Assembly: GCA_001701165.1 (NCBI GenBank)
Contig: DAAP01000065.1
Location: forward strand, 1 to 64,000
Direction: 5' to 3'
From: Bacteroidales bacterium H4
Lineage (GTDB): Bacteria; Bacteroidota; Bacteroidia; Bacteroidales; Muribaculaceae
DNA: 64,000 bases
This document shows, piece by piece, positions 33,770-43,039 of the stretch; positions within the stretch are counted from its first letter, which is position 1, and every line of letters starts with the position of its first letter. The notes under the pieces are model-generated. The model had not been told where the DNA came from, searched no databases, and saw only the letters and a program-made list of their open reading frames with translations. Made by a program: the position numbers and the translations under genes.

Positions 33770-34459
33770 TTAGAGATAGGATTTTCGCAAGATTTCGGCC
33801 AGTCGGGCAACACCTTCGCCGGCTCCGGTGCGGATGATATGCACACCCTCGGGAACGTCCGAGGGTCGGGGGTCGATATAGAACACAGGGACACCACGGC
33901 GCACATAGTTGATAAGTGCGGCGGCTGGATATACCACCAAAGAGGTGCCGATGATGACAAAGATGTCGGCCTCGGCCACGATTCGGGTGGCGGGGTCGAA
34001 ATTGGGCACGGCTTCCTGGAAAAACACGATGTCAGGGCGCACATGGTGGCCTTCGATAACAGTGTCCACGGTGGTCTCCGGGTCTTCGGGGGTCAAACGC
34101 CACCGCAGTTTTTCGTTATCGAGTGCACGCACATAGTCCAGTTGCCCATGCAGGTGCAAAACATTGGACGACCCGGCACGCTCGTGCAGATTGTCTACAT
34201 TTTGCGTGATGATACGCACATCGAAGTCCTTTTCCAAGTCTACCAACCCGCGGTGGCCGGCATTTGGTTCGGCGGCAAACAATTCCTTGCGGCGTTCGTT
34301 GTAGAACTTGTGTATCAGTGCCGGATTGCGGGCAAAGCCATCGGCACTGGCCACGTCCATCACGGGATAATTTTCCCACAGACCTCCGGCGTCACGGAAG
34401 GTGGCGATGCCGCTTTCGGCGCTCATCCCGGCGCCTGTGGATACGACCAATTTTTTCAT
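33770..34459 (-). CDS. cobB: NAD+-dependent protein deacylase (sirtuin, SIRT5/class III-like)
   Basis: A 229-residue sirtuin. The NAD-binding motif GAGMSAESG (9-17), QNVD (86-89), catalytic His104 (HLHGQL) and GTSLVVYPAA are intact. Tyr53 and Arg56 form the YxxR pair that favours succinyl/malonyl-lysine substrates. The usual four zinc-binding cysteines are missing between His104 and the RPDIVFFQEAVP segment. The ATG at 34459 is preferred to the one 21 nt upstream because family N-termini begin MKKLVVxTGAG. It is 51 nt upstream of gldE. Confidence 0.9.
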   Translation of the reverse strand: MKKLVVSTGAGMSAESGIATFRDAGGLWENYPVMDVASADGFARNPALIHKFYNERRKELFAAEPNAGHRGLVDLEKDFDVRIITQNVDNLHERAGSSNVLHLHGQLDYVRALDNEKLRWRLTPEDPETTVDTVIEGHHVRPDIVFFQEAVPNFDPATRIVAEADIFVIIGTSLVVYPAAALINYVRRGVPVFYIDPRPSDVPEGVHIIRTGAGEGVARLAEILRKSYL

Positions 34460-34524
34460 ATAATGCTGTGTTATGTCCAACGATAGGGTATCGGCATAAC
34501 GTTAGAAGCTATGCCGACACCGAA

Positions 34525-35262
34525 TCATAGGATTTCGTAATTGAACACTCCGTTGACAAGGAACAGCGCCTGTATCTGGTTGCGCTCGATTTCCATGTCA
34601 TCGTACTCGGGGTTGATGCTGTGCAGGATGACCATGCCGGGATTAGTATGCTTGCGCACAATCTTGACCATTCGGTAGTCTTCGGTAATCACCAGGTAGA
34701 CCTTGCCCCAGTAGATAAAACCGTCCCGCGAAAGCTGGCGTATGGCGATGTATCCGCCATCGCGTATCTTAGGTTCCATACTGTCGCCGCTGACGCGCAC
34801 GATGGGCTGTGTGCGGTCGAGCCCCGGGAGGTCGAGACGTCCGATGATGTGCTCGTCGGTGAACATCCGGGACAGGGGCACGCATCCGGCAGTGGCATCG
34901 ATGTCGTACACCGGAGCACCGACGGCGTTTCGGTCGTGCACCGCCACGGGGCCGGTGTCAACCTCGGGCACCAGCGGTGCCCCGGCTGTAGCCGACTTGG
35001 GATATGGCACATCCGTGCCATTGGTGAGCCAGTCCTTGGAGACTCCAAGGTTGACCACCACGCGATTGACCATAGCATCCGTAATCGGGTAATTGCCCGA
35101 CAGGATCTTGGACATGTTGCTGGGATCGACATTGATAAGCTTGCCGAACTCCACCTGGGTCTTACGTGTAAGATCTACGAGGTAGCGCAAACGTTCGGCT
35201 ATGGTAGCCGAAGGCCCGGGCTTGACCAGTTCGTCGGGATTTTTCAGTTTTCTGCGTCCCAT
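34525..35262 (-). CDS. XRE-type regulator with S24 (LexA-like) peptidase domain
   Basis: A 245-residue repressor-like protein. An HTH of the XRE type spans about 20-80 (TQVEFGKLINVDPSNMSKILSG), and a C-terminal S24 domain has Ser161 (VSGDSM) and Lys200 (RMVKIVRK), the self-cleavage dyad. An Ala-Gly bond (125-126) before the peptidase domain is a possible cleavage site. In-frame ATGs exist at 35262, 35304 and 35379; the last overlaps the upstream gene, and 35262 fits the domain start. No phage genes are nearby, so it is probably a chromosomal stress regulator. Confidence 0.82.
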   Translation of the reverse strand: MGRRKLKNPDELVKPGPSATIAERLRYLVDLTRKTQVEFGKLINVDPSNMSKILSGNYPITDAMVNRVVVNLGVSKDWLTNGTDVPYPKSATAGAPLVPEVDTGPVAVHDRNAVGAPVYDIDATAGCVPLSRMFTDEHIIGRLDLPGLDRTQPIVRVSGDSMEPKIRDGGYIAIRQLSRDGFIYWGKVYLVITEDYRMVKIVRKHTNPGMVILHSINPEYDDMEIERNQIQALFLVNGVFNYEIL

Positions 35263-35335
35263 ATATGGAAGTTTAGGTTCTTGTTTTAATTCGACATTCC
35301 GCATTAGAACACGGCTTGGAAGCGCTCGATAGACG

Positions 35336-37000
35336 TCAGCGCACCACCACTTTGATGGGGCGTCCGCCGTTGCCGGCAATCACGAAGTACACACCCGAGG
35401 GGAGCATGATTTCGGTGTTGTTGACGGCGCGTTCGCCGGCCACGGCCAACTTGCCGGAGACATTGTATATGCGCAGCCCGACGATGTCACGGTCGCATAT
35501 CAGGCGTATTCCACCCGGGGTCTCGGCCACGGCCAAGGGAGCATCCACTGTGGCGTCCGATATGCCGTCGTGCTTGACAACAATGACATTGGACGGCGTA
35601 CTTTCGTAGCCCAGATAGGACGAGCGGACACTGTATGTCTCGCTGTCGCTCTCCGAAAATCCGGTGATAACCAGCGAATTTTCCTCGGCCACCAGTTCTT
35701 CGGTCTTGGCCGTCCCGTTGCGGTATATCGTGCGCGTTACGATATAGTAGTCCACTTCTTCGCCGGCCGGGGCTTCCCAGTTGGCCACGTATTGGTCTTG
35801 GGTGACATCGGTAGCCTCGGTAGCATGTATCTGACTCAGCGTGGGCACAGGGCAACATTCGGCCGTGAGAGCTACGCCGCGCGAGCCGCTGACGCCGCCG
35901 CCGCTGATAAGCAGTCGCGTAGTGTGCTTGCCTATCTCGGTGGGCGTATAGGTAACGTTGAGCCAATAGCCCTCCTCGGTAACGATGAGTGCGGCCGGAA
36001 TTTGCGTGGCGGCCAGGGTGAACATCTCTGCATTGCCGGTATACTTCTGTACCTTGACGGCCGAAGTCAGGTTTTCGCCCTTAAAGAGCAGTCGCGCCGT
36101 TGCGCTCTTGCCTAAGGCTACGCGTCCGAAGTCAAGCGTCATATCCTGTACCGGGGTGGTGAGCACGGGGTCGCCGGCAGGTTCTGTCGAACCCGGGGTG
36201 TAGGGCAGCCCTTTTTTGTTACCCCAAATATACTCGGCCAATTCGGGATGGTCTATGAAGGGGTTGCGGTTGTTCTGCACGCTGTAGACAGCGTCGTTGC
36301 GCCGTGTTTCTTTTTCGGACACGGGATCTTGACGGTGCCAGCGAAGCAACAGATTGATGGACCACGTGTTAAGTGTCGGATATGTATTAGACGATACCAT
36401 GTAGGTGTGCTTCCAGGTCAGGTCTTGGTATATGGTGGCCATGTAAAAGTACGTACGGGCAAAGTCTCCCTTGTACTCATCAGCCGGCTCGAAGACATAT
36501 TTGGCTCCGCCGCCCTGTCCGGCCACGGGGTAGCCCACTTTGCTTACGCCGTTATCAAAATCCGGGTTGGGGCCTACCTCGCCGAGGGGATAGTGGAGCT
36601 TGGCGCTATTAGCTTTTATTTCGCTGGGATACAAATGGTTGAGGTCTACATACGGCGGAATGTCGGTAGCGCCTCCCCACCACGATTTGGGGAAAGAGTG
36701 CTCGCGATTGAGGCCTCTGAAAGACGGCGCATAGAACGTCTGATCCGAATACATATCCCACCAACGCTCGCTATTGGGATAGAGATCGGTTTTTTGGAAG
36801 GTGTACTTAAGATTACTATATATCGTACCATAGCTTCCCGAACGGGTAAAGTTGCGCGCCAATTTGCTGACTGCTGTCTTGAGCTCGGCGTCCTTGAGAC
36901 CACTGAGGCCGTTGTAATAACCCGCCGGGGCCTCTGCCAGAGCAGAGGTCGTCATCAGGCCTACCACAACCAAGGCCAAAAACTTAATCTGAATTTTCAT
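35336..37000 (-). CDS. Secreted endonuclease I family nuclease with T9SS-type C-terminal domain
   Basis: A 554-residue exported DNase. Signal peptide 1-22. The EndA-like catalytic domain (about 26-260) has NREHSFPKSWW (98-108), DLNHLYPS (119-126), GDFARTYFYMATIY and NPFIDHPELAEYIWG, the metal-binding pattern of this beta-beta-alpha-Me nuclease group. A DUF1573-like beta region and a fibronectin type III-like domain follow, then a sorting domain (LRIYNVSGKLAV...GVYFVIAGNGGRPIKVVVR). It probably degrades extracellular DNA for nutrition. Confidence 0.9.
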   Translation of the reverse strand: MKIQIKFLALVVVGLMTTSALAEAPAGYYNGLSGLKDAELKTAVSKLARNFTRSGSYGTIYSNLKYTFQKTDLYPNSERWWDMYSDQTFYAPSFRGLNREHSFPKSWWGGATDIPPYVDLNHLYPSEIKANSAKLHYPLGEVGPNPDFDNGVSKVGYPVAGQGGGAKYVFEPADEYKGDFARTYFYMATIYQDLTWKHTYMVSSNTYPTLNTWSINLLLRWHRQDPVSEKETRRNDAVYSVQNNRNPFIDHPELAEYIWGNKKGLPYTPGSTEPAGDPVLTTPVQDMTLDFGRVALGKSATARLLFKGENLTSAVKVQKYTGNAEMFTLAATQIPAALIVTEEGYWLNVTYTPTEIGKHTTRLLISGGGVSGSRGVALTAECCPVPTLSQIHATEATDVTQDQYVANWEAPAGEEVDYYIVTRTIYRNGTAKTEELVAEENSLVITGFSESDSETYSVRSSYLGYESTPSNVIVVKHDGISDATVDAPLAVAETPGGIRLICDRDIVGLRIYNVSGKLAVAGERAVNNTEIMLPSGVYFVIAGNGGRPIKVVVR

Positions 37001-37137
37001 GTTAATATAAAAATGCTATATATCAAGAGGATAATTGGATGTTGCTATATGTCTTTGTTATAATGTTTGTCAGCTGTCGATCGATGCTGTCGGCTGTCGA
37101 TGTATATCATCAGCAAAAACATCTGACAGACCGAATG

Positions 37138-38283
37138 TTATCGAATGTCATTGTCCAAGGATTTGGACCACGAGCGACGACGACGATGTTGGCGACGCTC
37201 AAAGTATTCCCATTGCTTCTGGACGTTCGAATTGGTTTCAAGTTCGACATTTGACTCGGCATATTTGTAGCCGTTGGCCACATACTGCGGTATCAATGTA
37301 CTGAATAGCAGCGCATTGACGCCCTTACCCTGATACTCGGGAGCGATAGCTATCAGCATCAGGTCCACCGTATCGGCATGGCCGTGTATGGCACGCAACA
37401 GGTGATACCATCCGGTGGGGAACAGCCGTCCGCCGCTGCGTTGCAAAGCCTTGGACAACGACGGCATAGATATACCCACACCTACGAGAGTATCCTCGGC
37501 GTCCACCACCAGACATACATCCTCGAGGCGCAATAGCCCGAGATACATGTCTATATAATGGTCTATCTGCTTTTGTGTCAAGGACACAAAGCCGTACAAC
37601 TCGCCATAGGCTCTGTTGATAAGGTCGAAGATGGCCTGACCGTAACGCCGGGCTATAAGCTTGCGCGAGGTCATCTGCAAAGGCCGCAGGCCGAACTTAC
37701 GTGCCACAATGTCGGCGATGCGGGCATAGCGTTCCGGGATTTGCTCCGGAATGTTAATGCGGTATTCAATCCAATCGGCTTCCTTGGCAAATCCGAGGCG
37801 CTCCATATGCCGCGCATAATATGGGTAGTTGTATATTGTGGCTTGCGTGCCCAATTCTTCGAAGCCGTCCACGAGCATACCCTCGCGGTCCATATCGGAG
37901 AACCCCATAGGTCCGGCAATCTTGGTCATCCCATGATTTTGTCCCCACAACTGTACTGCGCGGAACAGGGCGTCCACCACCTCGTCATCATCGATGAAAT
38001 CGACGAAGCCAAAACGCAGGGTCTTCTCCGAGAATTTCTCGTTGGCACGGCGGTTTATGATACCGGTGATACGTCCCACGGGCTTCCCGTCGCGGTAAGC
38101 CATATATGATTGTGCCTGGCAGAAGTCGAAAGCCGGGTTCTTTTCGGGCCGTAGCGTATTAATTTCGTCAAGCACCAGCGGCGGAACAAAATACTTGTTG
38201 CCCTTGTACAGGTCTATGCCGAAGTGGACATATTGCTTGAGGCTTTTCTTGACCGGTGCTATAGGTTTGATGATTACAGACAT
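37138..38283 (-). CDS. GNAT-fold acyltransferase family protein
   Basis: A 381-residue cytosolic protein of a conserved Bacteroidota family with two GNAT-like halves. The first half contains FFVPPLVLDE-like text (KYFVPPLVLDE), GKPVGRITGIINRRAN and FGFVDF. The second ends in LMLIAIAPEYQGKGVNALLFSTLI, the acetyl-CoA pyrophosphate-binding segment, then ESNVELETNSNVQKQWEYF. The substrate is unknown. A basic tail (RRQHRRRRSWSK) could bind nucleic acid or membrane. It is 31 nt downstream of the pseudokinase gene. Confidence 0.78.
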   Translation of the reverse strand: MSVIIKPIAPVKKSLKQYVHFGIDLYKGNKYFVPPLVLDEINTLRPEKNPAFDFCQAQSYMAYRDGKPVGRITGIINRRANEKFSEKTLRFGFVDFIDDDEVVDALFRAVQLWGQNHGMTKIAGPMGFSDMDREGMLVDGFEELGTQATIYNYPYYARHMERLGFAKEADWIEYRINIPEQIPERYARIADIVARKFGLRPLQMTSRKLIARRYGQAIFDLINRAYGELYGFVSLTQKQIDHYIDMYLGLLRLEDVCLVVDAEDTLVGVGISMPSLSKALQRSGGRLFPTGWYHLLRAIHGHADTVDLMLIAIAPEYQGKGVNALLFSTLIPQYVANGYKYAESNVELETNSNVQKQWEYFERRQHRRRRSWSKSLDNDIR

Positions 38284-38314
38284 GTCTGAAATATTTGTAT
38301 AGTGGTATTCAATG

Positions 38315-39172
38315 CTACATGGCCGTGGTCGGCTCGGGTTGCAGCAGCAGTATGAGGGCCAAGGCCGCCACCATTACGGCAAGGAAGGCTATGGCCAAAA
38401 CATATATTCGTTTGGTGCTGCCGCCGGCAATGGCAAGACGCAGGGTCTGGACATCGCGATAGCGACGACGTGGATTGGGGTCGGTGCAACGCGCGGCCAC
38501 GCGGGACATCTCCGGGTCGCGACGCCCGGTACGTTCGAGCGTTTCGCGGATGACGGCACCATAGTTGTAGATGTCATCGTCCGTGTCGGCGTGCGACAAC
38601 GACGAGCGTTGGTCAAAGCCGACGTCTATCAACTTGAGATTGCCTACATTCTCCGTAAATAGGATGGTCTCCGGACGTATGGGATGGTGTGCCAAATGGT
38701 TTTGTTGTATGTACTCCATAGCAGCCGGCAGCCGTGTAAGCAGCTGTTCGTACTGGTGGTCGGTAAGCCGTCCCTCGTCGATGAGGCGGCGCAGGCTGTC
38801 TCCGTATACATCATCGGTGATGATGCACCGGCCTATGCCGGCAATATCCTCGAAGTCGTTGATCATCACGATATTCGGATGCGAGAGGTTGTATCGCACC
38901 TCGAATTCCTTCTCGAGCATGGCCCGGTATTCGGGTTCGTCCTTAATTTCAGGACGCAGAGCTTTCAGCATCACCCATTTGCCGTGTTTCTTGGCCGTAT
39001 AGACATTGTAGAATTCTTCGTCCCATTCGGGCAGATGTTCTATTTCGGTCCATTTGCCATCAGGCGTGTCGGGTATACGGTTCTCGGGTTTGACAGGATT
39101 GGCTGACATGGCGCTATATTGCTGGTTGATACTTGGTAATGCGTCGTTGGCGGTGTTATCTTTTGCCGCCAT
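38315..39172 (-). CDS. Membrane-anchored pseudokinase
   Basis: A 285-residue protein with a serine/threonine-kinase-like fold (about 42-250) and a C-terminal TM helix (256-277). The ATP-lysine Lys70 (VMLKALRP) is kept, but the catalytic loop reads HHPIRPETILF at 162-172 instead of HRDLKPENILL: catalytic Asp is Pro164 and the metal Asn is Thr169. The DFG motif is DVG (183-185), and the Gly-rich loop is absent. It is unlikely to transfer phosphate and may act as a membrane-bound scaffold. It lies 78 nt after ftsZ, which suggests a link to division. In-frame Met22 is an alternative start. Confidence 0.8.
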   Translation of the reverse strand: MAAKDNTANDALPSINQQYSAMSANPVKPENRIPDTPDGKWTEIEHLPEWDEEFYNVYTAKKHGKWVMLKALRPEIKDEPEYRAMLEKEFEVRYNLSHPNIVMINDFEDIAGIGRCIITDDVYGDSLRRLIDEGRLTDHQYEQLLTRLPAAMEYIQQNHLAHHPIRPETILFTENVGNLKLIDVGFDQRSSLSHADTDDDIYNYGAVIRETLERTGRRDPEMSRVAARCTDPNPRRRYRDVQTLRLAIAGGSTKRIYVLAIAFLAVMVAALALILLLQPEPTTAM

Positions 39173-39250
39173 AGGCGGCCGAGATGATTTGCTTTATGAT
39201 GGAAGCTTTTAATCTTTGAAACTTACGTCCGAAAGTTCGGCTTCGATGGG

Positions 39251-40582
39251 TTACATATCGTCAAAAGATATGACGTTAGTCTTTGTCGGCGGCGTATTGT
39301 CGCGACGCGCGGTTGCTCCGGTTCCGGTCTTGGCACTATTGCCCTTGCCTATTATGCCGGCGTACCCGGCACGCGGCGACTCGGATATAAATCGGCTTAT
39401 AGACTCGTCTTTATCATACTCGTCCGGCGACAGGATGTTATAGCCGGCAAGAGCCAATGCTATCGCCTTATCCTCTCCGAGCGTTCCAATTGTGCTATTA
39501 GTGGCGTTATTAGTGTTATTGCTGTCCATTCCGCCGTTTTGAGAGCGTTCTTCACGTTTCGGAGCGGATGTAATTTCGAATCCGGAAGCAAGGATGGTAA
39601 CTTTGATACGGTCGCCCAGGTCAGGGACGTTGTAAAGGCCCCACTTCACCTCGATATCCTTGGCGGTCATCGAGGCCACAAAATTGGTAATGGCCTTGGT
39701 CTCGCCGGCACGCAGCGAGTTTTCGCCTGAATCCTTGCCTTCGGCTTCGTCATCATTGCCGCACGAGGCATATAGGACAAACAGCATTCGCTTGCTGTCC
39801 ACAACATTACAGTCCTTGAGCAGCGGCGACCGCAAGGCCTCCTGTATGGCATCATTGATACGATCCGGGCCTTCGCCGTAACCGCTTGATATTATAGCCG
39901 TCTTGCCATCACGCAAGGTAGCATCGACGTCGTTGAAGTCTCGGTTGACAATGCCTACGCGCGTGATGATTTCGGTGATGCCTTCGGCTGCATTTCGCAA
40001 GGTATCATCGGCCCGACGGAAGGCGTTCAAAATTGAAAAGTTGGGATATATCTCGACAAGTCGGTCATTGTCAAGCACCAGCAGGGCATCTACGTATTTG
40101 GCCATTTCGTTGGCGCCGGCCAAGGCCTTTTTGTTACGTCCGGGGCCTTCGAAGCTGAAGGGTATGGTGACGATGCCGATGGTGAGTATTCCTTTTTCGC
40201 GTGCGATGCGAGCCACCACGGGAGCTGCACCCGTACCCGTACCGCCGCCCATTCCGGCAGTCACGAAAACCATATCCGTGCCGTCTTCAAAGATTTCGGC
40301 TATCTTGTCGGCGTCTTCTTCGGCAAGTTTGCGCGCTACTTCGGGCTTGCCGCCGGCTCCGAGGCCTGCGCCAAGAAGTACCACCGTGGGCACTTTGGAG
40401 TCTTGAAGCACCTGCTTATCCGTGTTTATCTGCACAAAGGAAACACCGTTGATGCCGGCGGCGAACATCTTTTCGACGGCATTGTTGCCGCCACCGCCGA
40501 CGCCGACGACCTTTATGCTCTGTATGGGCTTGTCCGTTGTCTTGAAGTCACCCAAATCTGTTACGTCTGTATTGTCGCCCAT
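39251..40582 (-). CDS. ftsZ: Cell division protein FtsZ
   Basis: A 443-residue tubulin-like GTPase that forms the Z-ring. The GTP-binding GGGTGTG is at 112-118, with the upstream VGVGGGGNNAV at 26-35 and the T7-loop region NRDFNDVDATL. After the core a long variable linker leads to a C-terminal peptide (TNVISFDDM), the docking site for FtsA in this phylum. It is 90 nt downstream of ftsA, last of the dcw genes. Confidence 0.97.
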   Translation of the reverse strand: MGDNTDVTDLGDFKTTDKPIQSIKVVGVGGGGNNAVEKMFAAGINGVSFVQINTDKQVLQDSKVPTVVLLGAGLGAGGKPEVARKLAEEDADKIAEIFEDGTDMVFVTAGMGGGTGTGAAPVVARIAREKGILTIGIVTIPFSFEGPGRNKKALAGANEMAKYVDALLVLDNDRLVEIYPNFSILNAFRRADDTLRNAAEGITEIITRVGIVNRDFNDVDATLRDGKTAIISSGYGEGPDRINDAIQEALRSPLLKDCNVVDSKRMLFVLYASCGNDDEAEGKDSGENSLRAGETKAITNFVASMTAKDIEVKWGLYNVPDLGDRIKVTILASGFEITSAPKREERSQNGGMDSNNTNNATNSTIGTLGEDKAIALALAGYNILSPDEYDKDESISRFISESPRAGYAGIIGKGNSAKTGTGATARRDNTPPTKTNVISFDDM

Positions 40583-40672
40583 ATCTTATGAGGAGTAGTG
40601 TTTTTTGTTTGCGAGGAGTGTATTGTCTGTATATCTATGATTTAGTAAATGCGTGTTCGAGGTCCTATCGGG

Positions 40673-42091
40673 TTATACCATATTGTCGTCAGCGTCGTCT
40701 GGACCGGACATAGCCTTATTGAACAAATCGGAAACCTTTGACTTAAACGCGGCAAATTTTGAATGCCTTTTCGGTATCGGCTCATGAGGCCCGTTATGGG
40801 GCCCTGTCGATTCCGGGTCATCTTCGATGTCGTCATCCACGTGGTTGTGCCCGGCCGGAGCCTCGACTCCTCTACCGCCGTTATTAAATCCACGGCCATT
40901 GTCATCTACCGCAAAGCCCGTATTAACGTCTGTATCTGTTGTCGATGTTACGACAGGCTCTTGGAGGCACTCCAATGGGTCAAGGAGGCGAGCACAGCGT
41001 GCCGCTTCCGCTATCGAAGCCATCAATGGGAAATAGGCACTGCTTACCAGAGTGTTGTCACTGGCCTGAACGCCCGATACCTCGGCCGGACGCACCGGCA
41101 TCCTGGCATACTTTTCGAGGCATTGGACAAAGTGGCGCAGCAGGCTGCCGCCGCCGGTGACAACGATGCCTCCGGCCAGATCTTTGTTCTCAAATCCGGC
41201 AAATTCGATTTGCTTCAGGATATTGGCAATGATTTGCATTGCACGCCCGCGCACCGTTTCGTTGATGATGTTGATACGTGCATTCTCCTGATTCTCGGCA
41301 GTGACATCGGCCATACGCTCCTTGATGTCGCGTGCCTGCTCATCGGTGACGGATAAGACGGATGCAAGGTCGCAAGTGATGGCCTCGCTGCCCAGCGGTA
41401 CCGTAGCCAAGTATTGCAGCACTCCGTCCTTGTATATGGACACTGTGGTGGTCTCGGCTCCGAAGTCGACAAGCATACATCCGCCCTTGATTTCGCGCTC
41501 GCTCAGCGCCATCTCGGCTTCAGCCAAGGGACGGGTGATGTATTTCGAGTCCAAGCAGAGACGCTCGTTGATGACGGTCTCGATATTGCGCAAGTTGCGC
41601 AAGTTGCAATGGATAATGGAATACTGAGCCGTAACGTTCTTGGCCAGATTTCCGCGCGGACGCTTGGTGTCCATGCCGTTGACCATAAATTTGCGCGGAA
41701 GTATATCCAAAATCTCGCGATTGTCAGGAATGCTTTTGCAGGCTTCGTCCGTGAGACTATCAAGAACTTTCTGAGAGATTTCGTTTTCGTCCTGGAAAGC
41801 AAGTGAAGCTTCGGCGTAGGATGCTTCCAGCGAGCGTCCGCCTACAGCGATATACGCGGCTTGTATTTTGCGTTTCTCCAACGCGCTGCACGCTTCGAGC
41901 GCATCAAGGCTCCGGCGTGCGGCATTGGTAACGTCTTCCACGTTTAGTATGCGACCTATGCGCACACACTGATCCAACGGCTCGGTCACGGCGTCGATGA
42001 CGCTTACCGAGTTGTCTTTGACTTCGGCTGCGGCGGCACGCAGGGCCGAGGAGCCTATTTCGAGTACGATGATGATGTTTTTGTCGGTCAT
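40673..42091 (-). CDS. ftsA: Cell division protein FtsA
   Basis: A 472-residue actin-like protein that anchors FtsZ to the membrane. The nucleotide-binding segments are IIVLEIGSSALRAAAA at the start, GGCMLVDFGAETTTVSIY in the middle and IVVTGGGSLL later. The last 80 residues are a low-complexity linker followed by a short amphipathic end (HSKFAAFKSKVSDLFNKAM) likely to bind the membrane. Its ATG overlaps the ftsQ TGA by 4 nt. Confidence 0.95.
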   Translation of the reverse strand: MTDKNIIIVLEIGSSALRAAAAEVKDNSVSVIDAVTEPLDQCVRIGRILNVEDVTNAARRSLDALEACSALEKRKIQAAYIAVGGRSLEASYAEASLAFQDENEISQKVLDSLTDEACKSIPDNREILDILPRKFMVNGMDTKRPRGNLAKNVTAQYSIIHCNLRNLRNIETVINERLCLDSKYITRPLAEAEMALSEREIKGGCMLVDFGAETTTVSIYKDGVLQYLATVPLGSEAITCDLASVLSVTDEQARDIKERMADVTAENQENARINIINETVRGRAMQIIANILKQIEFAGFENKDLAGGIVVTGGGSLLRHFVQCLEKYARMPVRPAEVSGVQASDNTLVSSAYFPLMASIAEAARCARLLDPLECLQEPVVTSTTDTDVNTGFAVDDNGRGFNNGGRGVEAPAGHNHVDDDIEDDPESTGPHNGPHEPIPKRHSKFAAFKSKVSDLFNKAMSGPDDADDNMV

Positions 42092-43026
42092 TGGTGTTTG
42101 TTTGGTGTAGTATGAGAAGAGTCCTTAGGTTCGCTGACGCTGTGCGTCTTACCGGTACGGCCGCCTGTCTCCGGAGGCATTGTGACACTTTCGTCCACAT
42201 AATCCCGGGCATCGTCTGCCGCCAAGCTGTCTATATACATATTCAAGACGCTCTGCGGCAGTCGCTTGGTGCGGCGGGTGGCTACAACACGGCCGTTCCA
42301 CTTGACGCTGACGGTGTCATAATAGTTCCAGCCCTTAACGGGCATGACGTTATGGTAAAACGATCGCACGCGTGCCAATTTATTGGCTACGGCGGTGGTG
42401 TCTCCCATATTTATGACGTGTCCTACAACATTGGGATGGACTATAATGTCGCCTGTGCCATGGTCGAGACTGACACTGGCCACGAGGGCATCGGCTCCTG
42501 CATCGGAATGTATCGCCGCCAGCATCGGCAACAGCCGACGTACACTTGCCGGATCGGCAAAATTGCCGCACAGCACGGGGACGTCCACATAATGCTGCGG
42601 GTCGGCGGGCAAACGCTTGCCTACGGCGTTGACGTAATACGATGGTGCGTTCTCGTCCGGAAAGACACGAGCCACCGGCACCATGGGCACAACCCGTATT
42701 CGCAAACTGCCGTCAGCCAGTAGATTGACCGAGGCGTCCTCGATGCGGTTATTGGTGGACAGGGCTTCAAACAGCCTATAGGTGTTGACATGTCCACGCT
42801 GCATGGTGTCCAGTCCCGGATATACCGTCGTAAGGATGTCCCTGACGTCCGAGATGGTGACGAAGCGCACGCCGAGGGTGTCCTCAAGCTCCACAAGCGG
42901 CATCCCTATGGGCCGATGAGAGAGCGCCGACCGGGCCATGGGCACAACCACACATAGGTACGCTGCCATTGCCACGGATAGCAGGCAGCGCACAATCGTG
43001 CGTCGTTCGGCGTGTATCTTCTTCAT
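42088..43026 (-). CDS. ftsQ: FtsQ-like cell division protein
   Basis: A 312-residue single-pass protein: short cytosolic N-terminus, TM at about 12-32, then a POTRA/FtsQ region (residues about 55-130, RIEDASVNLLADGSLRIRVVPM) and beta domain. The last 40 residues are polar and low complexity. The position between murC and ftsA is the usual place. The ATG at 43026 follows the murC stop by 13 nt; a longer frame overlapping murC lacks family sequence. Confidence 0.87.
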   Translation of the reverse strand: MKKIHAERRTIVRCLLSVAMAAYLCVVVPMARSALSHRPIGMPLVELEDTLGVRFVTISDVRDILTTVYPGLDTMQRGHVNTYRLFEALSTNNRIEDASVNLLADGSLRIRVVPMVPVARVFPDENAPSYYVNAVGKRLPADPQHYVDVPVLCGNFADPASVRRLLPMLAAIHSDAGADALVASVSLDHGTGDIIVHPNVVGHVINMGDTTAVANKLARVRSFYHNVMPVKGWNYYDTVSVKWNGRVVATRRTKRLPQSVLNMYIDSLAADDARDYVDESVTMPPETGGRTGKTHSVSEPKDSSHTTPNKHQ

Positions 43027-43039
43027 CGTTGCTTGGTTG

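Noticed and set aside
34525..35262. Prophage marked by the S24/XRE repressor-like gene
   Set aside because: No integrase, structural or lysis genes are nearby; the neighbours are a sirtuin and a secreted nuclease.
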